Shown here one piece after another: positions 44,389-52,144 of a stretch of DNA of 64,000 nt (its first letter is position 1; each line of letters begins with the position of its first letter). This DNA comes from Paucibacter sp. KCTC 42545 (GTDB lineage Bacteria; Pseudomonadota; Gammaproteobacteria; Burkholderiales; Burkholderiaceae_C), in assembly GCF_001477625.1 (NCBI RefSeq), contig NZ_CP013692.1, positions 5,022,001 to 5,086,000 of the forward strand, read 5' to 3'. Under the pieces are notes generated by a model. The model made no database searches. It had not been told where the DNA came from and saw only the letters and a list, made by a program, of their open reading frames with translations. The position numbers were made by a program, and so were the translations under genes.

Positions 44389-45870
44389 ATGAACGCTTTC
44401 CACCCCGGCCAGTTGGTCATGGTCGACATCCAGGGCAAGAGCCTGGATCTGGCCACCGCCGAGTTTCTGCGCGCCAACCAAGTTCGTGCTGTTTGCCTGT
44501 TCCGCAAGAACCTGGGCACCGAGGCCGAAGTGCGCCAGCTCACCGCCGACCTGCGCAATGTGATGGGCCCCACGGCCTTGATCGGCCTGGACCAGGAAGG
44601 CGGCTCCGTCGTGCGCGCCACCTTCTTGCCGCAAGCTCCTTCGGCCATGGCCCTGGGTGCGGCTGACGATGCCGCCTTGGCGGAAAGCGTGGGCGCGGCC
44701 GTGGCACGCGGCCTGCGTTCCATCGGCATCAACTGGAATTTCGCGCCGGTGCTGGACATCAATAACAACCCGGCCAACCCGGTGATCGCCGAGCGCAGCT
44801 TCTCGGAAGACGCCGACGACGTGACCCGCCTGGCCGGCGCCTGGATGGCCGGCTCGCTGCGCGAAGGCGTGGCTTGCTGCGTCAAGCACTTCCCTGGCCA
44901 TGGCGACACGCATGTGGACTCGCACCTGGCCCTGCCCACGGTGGACAAGAGCCGCGCTGAGCTGGACGCGCTGGAGCTGCGCCCCTTCAAGGCCTTGCGT
45001 GACGAAGCGCCCGCCGTGATGACGGCCCACATCGTCTACCCGCAGATCGACCCCGAGCATCCTGCCACTCTGTCCAAGAAGATCCTCGGCGACATCTTGC
45101 GCCGTGAGTGGGGCTATGACGGGGTGGTGATCACCGACGCACTGATGATGAAAGCCATCTTCGAGCGCTACGGCTACGCCCGCGCCGCCGTGATGGCCAT
45201 CGACGCCGGTGCCGACATGATCCTGGCCCAGGGCGACCTGGAAGAGCAGGGCAAGTCCATCCAAGCTTTGAAAGACGCCTTCGCCAGCGGCGAGCTGTCG
45301 GCCGAGCAAGGCCGCATCGCCTGCGCCCGCCTGGACAAACTGGCCGCCGCCTACCCGGTGCGCCATGACGACTACCAAGGCGAGCCGCGCGCCGCTGACG
45401 ACCAGTTGATGCGCCAAGCTTGGGCGCGTGGCCTGACGGCCTTGCGCGGCGCCAAGGCGCCGGCCCTTGATGCCAAGCTGCGCGTCTTCGTGCAGCCCGA
45501 GGTGCCCACCGACGGCGTTTCGGAAGCCGGCCCCTCGGGCCAGCAAATCGTTGCGCTGTTCGCCAACTTCCCGCAGGCCGAGATCCGTTTTGTGGACGAC
45601 ATCCTGGCCCTGGACTGGGCGCAGCTGCCGCCCGCCGAGGCCGGCACGCTGAACATCGTGGCCTCCACCCATCGCATGCGTTACGGCGCCAATGCCAAGA
45701 CCTGGCAGCCTGATTTGCATCTGGTGCTGTGGAACCCCTTCCAGGCGCTGGATGTGCCAGGGCCTACCGTGGTGAGTTGGGGTTATGCCGATGGCGCCCT
45801 GGCTGGCCTGCAAGCCTGGCTGGAAGGCCGGGCCGAGGCCACGGCGCAGTCGCCGGTCAGCCTGGGCTGA
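44389..45870 (+). CDS. GH3 beta-N-acetylhexosaminidase (NagZ-like, extended C-terminus)
   Basis: A 493-residue protein from the ATG at 44389. The N-terminal ~340 residues are the NagZ/GH3 barrel: RKNLGTEAEVRQLTADL, LIGLDQEGGSVVR, the catalytic loop KHFPGHGDTHVDSHLALP with the acid/base His, and the nucleophile Asp in VVITDALMMKAI. It lacks a signal peptide and is probably cytosolic, cleaving imported chito-oligosaccharides. About 150 extra C-terminal residues (GASGQQIVALFANFPQAEI-type alpha/beta sequence) go beyond the ~340-residue NagZ; they resemble the second GH3 domain. Confidence 0.88.
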   Translation: MNAFHPGQLVMVDIQGKSLDLATAEFLRANQVRAVCLFRKNLGTEAEVRQLTADLRNVMGPTALIGLDQEGGSVVRATFLPQAPSAMALGAADDAALAESVGAAVARGLRSIGINWNFAPVLDINNNPANPVIAERSFSEDADDVTRLAGAWMAGSLREGVACCVKHFPGHGDTHVDSHLALPTVDKSRAELDALELRPFKALRDEAPAVMTAHIVYPQIDPEHPATLSKKILGDILRREWGYDGVVITDALMMKAIFERYGYARAAVMAIDAGADMILAQGDLEEQGKSIQALKDAFASGELSAEQGRIACARLDKLAAAYPVRHDDYQGEPRAADDQLMRQAWARGLTALRGAKAPALDAKLRVFVQPEVPTDGVSEAGPSGQQIVALFANFPQAEIRFVDDILALDWAQLPPAEAGTLNIVASTHRMRYGANAKTWQPDLHLVLWNPFQALDVPGPTVVSWGYADGALAGLQAWLEGRAEATAQSPVSLG

Positions 45871-45911
45871 TTCAGCCAGCCCAAACAAGTCGAACATCAG
45901 GAGACCTGCGC

Positions 45912-47252
45912 ATGTCCCAATCCACGCCGCCGACCTCGGCCCCCGCGCCACAAGCGGGCTCGCCCATCCGTTGGGTGCCCAGCCTGTACTTTGTGCAGGG
46001 CATGCAGTTCTTCGTCGTCATGCTGCTGGCCGGCCTGATGTTCAAAAACATGGGCGTGCCCAACGACCAGATCGCGCGCTGGACCGGCTTGTTGGGCCTG
46101 GCCTGGGCGATCAAGCCGCTGTGGAGCCCCTTCCTGGAGTTGGCGCGCAGCAAGAAGCTGGTGGTGGTGGCGATGCAGTTCACCGGCGCGGTGGGCTTAG
46201 GCCTGATGGCCCTGGCCGTGCAGATGCCGATGTACTTTGCCGCCAGCATTGCGGTGCTGTTCCTGCTGGCCTATGCCTCGGCCACGCATGACATCGCTTG
46301 CGACGGTCTTTACCTCGCCTCGCTCGACCCCAAGCAGCAAGCGGCTTATGCCGGCTGGCAGGGGGCCTTCTTCAATGCCTCCAAATTCCTGACTCTGGGC
46401 GGCCTACTGGTGCTGGCCGGCCATCTTGAAAAGAGCATGGGCGTGTTCAACGCCTGGAGCGTGATCTTCGCGGTGTTGGCGATTTTGCTGGCTGCCCTGG
46501 CGGCCTATAACGCCAAGGTGCTGCCGAATGTGCTGAGCCCCGTCACAGCGGACCGCAGCGCAGCCAATGTCTGGCGCACGCTCAAGGAGGTCATTGCCGA
46601 CTTCCTCAAGAAGCCCGGCATCTGGGCGATGATTTTGTTCATCGTGCTGTTCCGCTTTGCCGAAGGCCAGGTGCAAACCATCGGCCCCTTGTTCCTGATC
46701 GAAGCGCGCGAGAAGGGCGGCCTGGGCCTGACGACCGAACAGGTCGGTGGCATCTACGGCACGGTTGGTACCGGCGCCTTTTTGATCGGCAGCATTCTGG
46801 GCGGCTACTTCACCTCCTGGCTGAGCCTGAAGCGCGCCATGCCCATCCTGATTCTGGCCATGGGCGTGCCCAATCTGACCTTCTACTACCTGGCCGTGGC
46901 GCACCCGGCCGACATGCTGCACATCGGCGCGGCGGTGGCCGTGGAGATGTTTGGTTATGGCTTTGGCTTCGTCGGCATGATTTTGTTCATCATGCAGGTG
47001 GTGGCGCCGGGCAAGTTCTCGACCGCGCATTACGCCCTGGGTTCGGGGGTGATGCAACTGGGTTTCATTTTTTCCAAGACCATCAGCGGTGACATTCAGA
47101 TGGCCATGGGCTATGAGCATTTCTTCCTTTGGACCATCGTCTGCGGCCTGCCGGCGCTGTTGCTGATGTTCTTCGTCAAGATGCCGACGCTGGGCAAGAC
47201 TGAAGTTGTTTCTGCTGGCGAGCCCAAGGCCGACGCCGTCACGGCGCAGTGA
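45912..47252 (+). CDS. MFS permease for amino-sugar oligomers (AmpG-like)
   Basis: A 446-residue, twelve-helix transporter from the ATG at 45912. It shows WVPSLYFVQGMQFFVVMLLAGLMFKNMGVPNDQIARWTGLLGLAWAIKPLWSPFLE, the AmpG-like start, and ATHDIACDGLYLASLDPKQQAAYAGWQGAFFN, typical of the AmpG/PAT group. Placed after the hexosaminidase gene, it is the likely inner-membrane importer of GlcNAc or chito-oligomers. The start is 41 bp after the GH3 stop. Confidence 0.85.
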   Translation: MSQSTPPTSAPAPQAGSPIRWVPSLYFVQGMQFFVVMLLAGLMFKNMGVPNDQIARWTGLLGLAWAIKPLWSPFLELARSKKLVVVAMQFTGAVGLGLMALAVQMPMYFAASIAVLFLLAYASATHDIACDGLYLASLDPKQQAAYAGWQGAFFNASKFLTLGGLLVLAGHLEKSMGVFNAWSVIFAVLAILLAALAAYNAKVLPNVLSPVTADRSAANVWRTLKEVIADFLKKPGIWAMILFIVLFRFAEGQVQTIGPLFLIEAREKGGLGLTTEQVGGIYGTVGTGAFLIGSILGGYFTSWLSLKRAMPILILAMGVPNLTFYYLAVAHPADMLHIGAAVAVEMFGYGFGFVGMILFIMQVVAPGKFSTAHYALGSGVMQLGFIFSKTISGDIQMAMGYEHFFLWTIVCGLPALLLMFFVKMPTLGKTEVVSAGEPKADAVTAQ

Positions 47253-47260
47253 AGCTGAGC

Positions 47261-48253
47261 ATGATGCGTGGCGTGTTTTTCCGCACCAGTTGTCTCCGAG
47301 TGTTGACCGTCGCTTTGGCGGCAGGGCTGAATTTGGTCTTCAGTCCGGCCTTTGCTTTAGGTGGAGGGGAGCAGCTTGCAGCAGCATCGGCTGCAGCAGC
47401 CGCTCCCGCAAAGGCCGGATTCTTTTTTGACGACTTCAATTACCCCGACCTGGCCGCGCTGAAGGCCGGCGGCTGGACACCGCGTAGCGCTGCCGGCCAC
47501 CCCGGTGTGCCCGGCGCTGCTTGGTCGCCCGAGCAGATCAGCTTGGTGGCCGACCCGCAGCAAGCGGGCAAGCGTCTCTTGCGCCTGACCGCACAGACTG
47601 ACGGCACGCCCGCTGGCACCCAGCAAACGCAGCTGTGCCACGCCCGTAAGTATCTGGAAGGCACTTATGCCGCCCGCATTCGCTTCACCGACAAGCCGCT
47701 GCGCGGCGTCGATGGCGACCCGGTGATCCAGACCTTTTACGTGGTGGCGCCGCTCAAGCACGACTTCGACCCCGAATTCAGCGAACTCGACTTTGAGTAC
47801 CTGGCCAACGGTGGTTGGGGGAGCGAGAAGACCCGGCTCTACGGCATCACCTGGCAGACCGTGCAGCTCGACCCTTGGCAGGCGTTCAATCAGTCGCACG
47901 AGGAACACGGCAGCCTGGACGGCTGGCATGTGCTGATGATGCAGATCGCCGATGGCAAGACGCGATTGTTTCTGGACGGCCGCCAGCTCGCCCAGCATGG
48001 CGGGCGCAACTACCCCGTTGTGCTGATGTCGATCAATTTCAATCTGTGGTTCTCGCCCGGCGGGCTTTTGCCGGCCAGCAGCGAGCCGCGGGTGTATCAG
48101 CAGGATGTGGACTGGGTGTTCCACGCCCGCCAGCAAGTGCTGAGCCCTGCGCAGGTGCAGGCCGAAGTGGATCGCCTGCGCGCCGGTGGTGTGGCGCGTG
48201 TTGACACCGTGCCAGCGGCCGAGCCGGCCTTGGCCAGCCACTGCGACTTCTAA
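47261..48253 (+). CDS. secreted GH16-family glycoside hydrolase
   Basis: A 330-residue protein (ATG at 47261; an in-frame GTG at 47249 overlaps the permease stop). It has a signal peptide (VLTVALAAGLNLVFSPAFA), then a concanavalin-like jelly roll with FFFDDFNYPDL at the start and the catalytic ELDFE motif in FSELDFEYLANGGWG. GH16 enzymes cut beta-1,3/1,4-glucans or galactans; the family is not typical of chitin use. The Cys pair (LCHARKY and SHCDF) could form a disulfide. It lies within the nag operon, so a role in releasing mixed polysaccharides is suggested. Confidence 0.8.
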   Translation: MMRGVFFRTSCLRVLTVALAAGLNLVFSPAFALGGGEQLAAASAAAAAPAKAGFFFDDFNYPDLAALKAGGWTPRSAAGHPGVPGAAWSPEQISLVADPQQAGKRLLRLTAQTDGTPAGTQQTQLCHARKYLEGTYAARIRFTDKPLRGVDGDPVIQTFYVVAPLKHDFDPEFSELDFEYLANGGWGSEKTRLYGITWQTVQLDPWQAFNQSHEEHGSLDGWHVLMMQIADGKTRLFLDGRQLAQHGGRNYPVVLMSINFNLWFSPGGLLPASSEPRVYQQDVDWVFHARQQVLSPAQVQAEVDRLRAGGVARVDTVPAAEPALASHCDF

Positions 48254-48307
48254 GCTTTAGCGGGCGCGTGCCCGCCTTTGGTATTTCGAATAAAAAAAAG
48301 GATGGGG

Positions 48308-49384
48308 ATGAGCGCAACGACAGCAAGCAAACGTTACGCCTCCGTGGATGCCCTGCGCGGCCTGACGGTGGCCGCCATGTTGCTGGTCAACAACCCCGGC
48401 GACTGGGGCCATGTGTATTGGCCGCTGGAACACGCCGAGTGGCATGGCTGCACGCCCACCGACCTGATCTTCCCCTTCTTCTTGTTCATCGTCGGCGTGT
48501 CGATTGCGCTGGCTTTTGGCTCGCGCATCGAGGCACACGTGCCGCCGGCGCCGATGGCCAAAACGATTCTGGTGCGTGCCCTGCGCATCATCGGCTTAGG
48601 GCTGGTTTTGCATCTGCTGGCCTGGTGGCTGATGGACAAGCCCGAGTTCCGCATCATGGGCGTGCTGCAACGCATCGGCTTGTGTTTTGCGCTGGTGGGT
48701 TGTGCGGCGGTCTATCTGCGGGAGCGTACGCAATGGCTCTTGCTGGGCGGCTTGTTGCTGGGTTATGCGGCTCTGCTGCTCGGTGCGGGTAGCCTGGACA
48801 AGCTGGGCAATATCGCCTCGCGCGTGGACGCCGCCGTCTTGGGCCGCCATGCCTACGAATGGGTGGCCGCTACCGGCTTCGGCCATGAGCCCGAAGGCCT
48901 GGTCAGCACCCTGGGTGCCTTGGCGACCTGCCTGCTGGGCCTGCGCGCCGGCCATCTGTTGCGCCAAGGCAAGCTGCAGCAACTGCTGATCTTCGGTGTG
49001 GCCGCAGCGGCGCTGGGCTGGCTGGTAACGGGCGTGTTGCCTTTCAACAAGCAACTGTGGACCTCCAGCTTTGTGCTGTGGACCGGTGGGCTGGCCTGCC
49101 TGGCCCTGGCCCTGGCGCATGTGTTGATCGACCAACGCGGCTGGCCGGCCCTGGGCCGCAGCTTTGGTGTCAACGCCATCGCGGCCTATGGCGGCGCCTG
49201 GATGTGCACCGTGCTGTTGGAAGGCTTTGGCCTGATGGCGCCGCTGTACGCGCATGGCTTTGCCTGGCTGCAGCCGCTGGTGGGGCCGTGGGGTCAATCG
49301 CTCGCCTTTGCCCTGGCCTTTGTGGCCGTGTGGGCGGTGATCGTGAAGCTGCTGGACCGGCGCGGAATCTACTTCAAGGTGTGA
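48308..49384 (+). CDS. nagX: NagX-type membrane acyltransferase-like protein
   Basis: A 358-residue multispanning protein (ATG at 48308; 48302 is also possible). The start RYASVDALRGLTVAAMLLVNNPGDWGHVYWPLEHAEWHGCTPTDLIFPFFLFIVGVSI is the DUF5009/HGSNAT-like hallmark, with the conserved H in EHAEWHG. The lysosomal relative acetylates heparan glucosamine across the membrane; bacterial NagX is found in GlcNAc clusters without a defined activity. About ten membrane segments are apparent. Confidence 0.85.
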   Translation: MSATTASKRYASVDALRGLTVAAMLLVNNPGDWGHVYWPLEHAEWHGCTPTDLIFPFFLFIVGVSIALAFGSRIEAHVPPAPMAKTILVRALRIIGLGLVLHLLAWWLMDKPEFRIMGVLQRIGLCFALVGCAAVYLRERTQWLLLGGLLLGYAALLLGAGSLDKLGNIASRVDAAVLGRHAYEWVAATGFGHEPEGLVSTLGALATCLLGLRAGHLLRQGKLQQLLIFGVAAAALGWLVTGVLPFNKQLWTSSFVLWTGGLACLALALAHVLIDQRGWPALGRSFGVNAIAAYGGAWMCTVLLEGFGLMAPLYAHGFAWLQPLVGPWGQSLAFALAFVAVWAVIVKLLDRRGIYFKV

Positions 49385-49433
49385 GCGCCAGCCTTGCGCG
49401 ATAGGGCGCTTGGCGGCGTATCGGGGCAAGAGC

Positions 49434-50975
49434 ATGACAGTCAAAAGTATCGCAATCATCGGCGGCGGCACGGCCGGTTGGCTGGCGGCTAACCATTTGG
49501 CCGTGGAGCTGCGGGCCGAAACCGGCATCAGCATCACGGTGATTGAATCGCCCGAGATCGGCATCATCGGCGTGGGCGAGGGCACCGTGCCGCAGATTCG
49601 CAAGTCGCTGCAGAAGTTCGGCATCTCGGAGGCCGAGTTGCTGGCTACTTGTGACGCCACCTTCAAGGACGGCATCAAGTTCGTCGATTGGCTGGCGCCC
49701 ACATCCGCACCGGGTGCCAATGCCTACTACCACCCCTTTGCCTCGCCTTACCCGTCTGGCATCGATGTCACATCGCACTACCTCAAGCATGCGGACTGGA
49801 TGGCGTTTGAATCGGTCTGCGAAGTGCCGGCCTTGGCGGATGCGATGAAATCGCCCAAGCGGGTGTCCTCGCCGCCCTTCGAAGGGCCGCTGAATTACGC
49901 CTATCACTTCAATGCGGTGAAGTTCGGCCAGTTGCTGGCCAAGAACGCCCGCGACAAGCTGGGCGTCCTGCACAAGCAGGCCACCATCGTCGACGCGCGG
50001 CTCAATGCCCAGGGCGAGGTGGATGTCCTGATCACCCAGGACGGCGAACGCCTGCAGTACGACTTCTATGTGGACTGCTCGGGCTTTCACTCACTGATTT
50101 TGGGCAAATTGCTCAAGGTGCCTTTTGTCGACAAGTCGGCGCATATCCTCACGGATAGTGCGCTGGCCGTGCAAATCCCGACCGCCGATGACGCGCCCAT
50201 TCCGCCCTACACCTTGGCCAAGGCGCATTCGGCTGGTTGGCTGTGGGACATCCCGCTGACCAATCGTCGTGGCGTGGGCTTTGTTTACGCGAGTCAGCAC
50301 CTCAGCGAGGCCGCAGCGCTGCAGGGCTTGGCTGCCTATTTGGGTGTTGGCGAAGACAAGCTCTCGCCGCGCAAGATTCCGATGCGCATCGGCTATCGCG
50401 AGAAGTTCTGGTGCAAGAACGCGGTGGCGCTGGGCTTGGCCCAGGGCTTCGTGGAGCCGCTGGAGGCGACTTCCATTTTCGTCACCGACTTTGCTGCTGA
50501 GTTGTTCGCGCGCAATTTCGTGCCCGACAAAGCGCAGATGTCGGCGGCGGCGGACTACTGCAACAAGGTTGTCAGCTACACCTGGGAGCGGGTGATGGAT
50601 TTTGTGCAGTTGCACTACTGCATCTCAGACCGCCGTGACTCGGACTTCTGGCGTCGCGCCACCTTGGAGGCGCCGCGCTCCGAGGTGCTGAGCGAGCGTC
50701 TGGCGCTGTGGCAGCAGCATGCGCCAAAGAAGAGCGATTTCTTCAGTCGCTTCGATCTGTTCGACGTCGACAACTACCTCTTCGTGCTTTACGGCATGCG
50801 CTTCAAAACCCGCCCCAAGCGCATGACAGCGTTTGAGGAGCAGGTGTTTGCGCATGAGTTTGACAAGGTGCGTCAGCACACCCTCCAACTCGGGGCTGAA
50901 CTGATGCCGCAGCGTGAGTGGCTGGACGGCTTCCTGGCGGCCTACCGTGCATCGGCGGGGTCTGCCGGGCGCTGA
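49434..50975 (+). CDS. flavin-dependent tryptophan halogenase-like protein
   Basis: A 513-residue protein from the ATG at 49434. It has the FAD motif IGGGTAGWLAANHLA (residues 9-23), the GEGTVPQIRKSL segment, the catalytic-type Lys78 in TFKDGIKFVDW, and the halogenase motif WLWDIP (about residue 260). All residues typical of PrnA-like halogenases appear present. In gammaproteobacterial, betaproteobacterial and alphaproteobacterial carbohydrate loci such genes accompany TonB receptors, and their true substrate is unknown; a natural-product cluster is not present here. It lies directly after nagX. Confidence 0.85.
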   Translation: MTVKSIAIIGGGTAGWLAANHLAVELRAETGISITVIESPEIGIIGVGEGTVPQIRKSLQKFGISEAELLATCDATFKDGIKFVDWLAPTSAPGANAYYHPFASPYPSGIDVTSHYLKHADWMAFESVCEVPALADAMKSPKRVSSPPFEGPLNYAYHFNAVKFGQLLAKNARDKLGVLHKQATIVDARLNAQGEVDVLITQDGERLQYDFYVDCSGFHSLILGKLLKVPFVDKSAHILTDSALAVQIPTADDAPIPPYTLAKAHSAGWLWDIPLTNRRGVGFVYASQHLSEAAALQGLAAYLGVGEDKLSPRKIPMRIGYREKFWCKNAVALGLAQGFVEPLEATSIFVTDFAAELFARNFVPDKAQMSAAADYCNKVVSYTWERVMDFVQLHYCISDRRDSDFWRRATLEAPRSEVLSERLALWQQHAPKKSDFFSRFDLFDVDNYLFVLYGMRFKTRPKRMTAFEEQVFAHEFDKVRQHTLQLGAELMPQREWLDGFLAAYRASAGSAGR

Positions 50976-51105
50976 GTAGCATATCCGCGAAATGCGCCCG
51001 CCCTTGTGCAAGGGCTGAGCGGGCCGCGCCGGAAACGACCTACAGTTCGCTCAGCATGATGCTGTGCGCCATGCTCCCAGAGCGCCTCAACTCCTTCGAC
51101 TCGCC

Positions 51106-51840
51106 ATGACCGACGCTTTTTCCATTCGCATGCCGCCCGATATCCGATCGGTCAAAGTGGGCGATCACCAAGTGGTCTTCATCGACAACTTCCTGGAAGA
51201 CCCCCAGGCCTTGTTGGAACAGGCCTGCCAGAGCCGCTTTGAGCCTTATCCGGGGCAGGTGAACAAAAAAGGCTATCCCGGCATTCGGGCGGAAGCGCCG
51301 GCGGCCTATTCGGCCAATTTGACCGAGCTGCTTGAGCCCTTGATCAAATTGAATTTCCAGGTGCCCGAGGACTTGCCGCTGCGCAAGAGCATTTGTGCCT
51401 TCTCGCTCACCACCACGCAGCCGCAGGACATGGGGCCCTTGCAATGCACGCCGCACTTTGATGCCAGCACGCCGCACCACATGGCCGTGCTGCTTTATCT
51501 CTGTGACGAGCAACATGGCGGCACCGGCTTCTATCGCCACAAGGCCACGGGGCTGCAGCAGATCACGCCCGAGACCCGCGAGCAGTATCTGGACGTGTAC
51601 TACGAAGAGATCAATCGCCGCCTACCGGCGCAGCGTTACTTCGACCGCGGGGACGAGCAGTTCAGCTTCCTGGGCATGATTCCGGCGCGCTTCAATCGCT
51701 TGGTGGTCTACCCCGGCAGCCTGCTGCACAGCGCCTGCATCAATCCGGCGCGCAGCATCAATAGCGACCCGCGCACCGGGCGCCTGACGCTCAATACTTT
51801 TTACGATTTCGGACTTGCTGCAAGCGCCTCGCTCGATTGA
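51106..51840 (+). CDS. DUF6445 family protein (2-oxoglutarate-oxygenase-like)
   Basis: A 244-residue protein from the ATG at 51106. A possible Fe(II) facial triad is seen in TPHFDAS (H-x-D) and the distal His of YPGSLLHSACINP, with later Arg residues (DPRTGRLTLNTFYDF) suited to 2-oxoglutarate binding. FLEDPQALLEQA near the start is typical of DUF6445. Such genes often neighbour tryptophan-halogenase-like genes and TonB receptors, as here. Substrate unknown. Confidence 0.75.
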   Translation: MTDAFSIRMPPDIRSVKVGDHQVVFIDNFLEDPQALLEQACQSRFEPYPGQVNKKGYPGIRAEAPAAYSANLTELLEPLIKLNFQVPEDLPLRKSICAFSLTTTQPQDMGPLQCTPHFDASTPHHMAVLLYLCDEQHGGTGFYRHKATGLQQITPETREQYLDVYYEEINRRLPAQRYFDRGDEQFSFLGMIPARFNRLVVYPGSLLHSACINPARSINSDPRTGRLTLNTFYDFGLAASASLD

Positions 51841-52090
51841 GCTGGCTTGAGCCCAGCTTGGCTGAGCGCCCCGATGGGCCCTTGGCGACCCCGCCACCAG
51901 TGCAGGATCGCCGCGCCACTGCGCCACTGCGCCGCTGCGCCGCTGCACATGCTTCTCCCGAACCGGGCAGTGCTTTTTGGAGTTAGCCGGGACGACGCCG
52001 TGAGGTGATTGGCTGGCTCGTCTGCGCGTTGCGCGTGCAGTGCAGACGTCCGTTGATGTATCCGCCCGCCGAAGGTCGGCGCAGAATAAA

Positions 52091-52117
52091 AAAAGCCCGG
52101 CTAGTGCCGGGCTTTTT
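52091..52117. terminator. bidirectional intrinsic terminator
   Basis: AAAAGCCCGGC-TAGT-GCCGGGCTTTTT forms an 11-bp stem with A and T tracts on both sides. It lies between the plus-strand DUF6445 gene and the minus-strand TonB receptor gene and can end both transcripts. Confidence 0.92.
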
Positions 52118-52144
52118 GCTGTCACAGGCTATTTACTTGCCTAA

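Noticed and set aside
49434..50975. Halogenated natural-product gene cluster
   Set aside because: No NRPS, PKS or other biosynthetic genes are nearby; the context is amino-sugar uptake.
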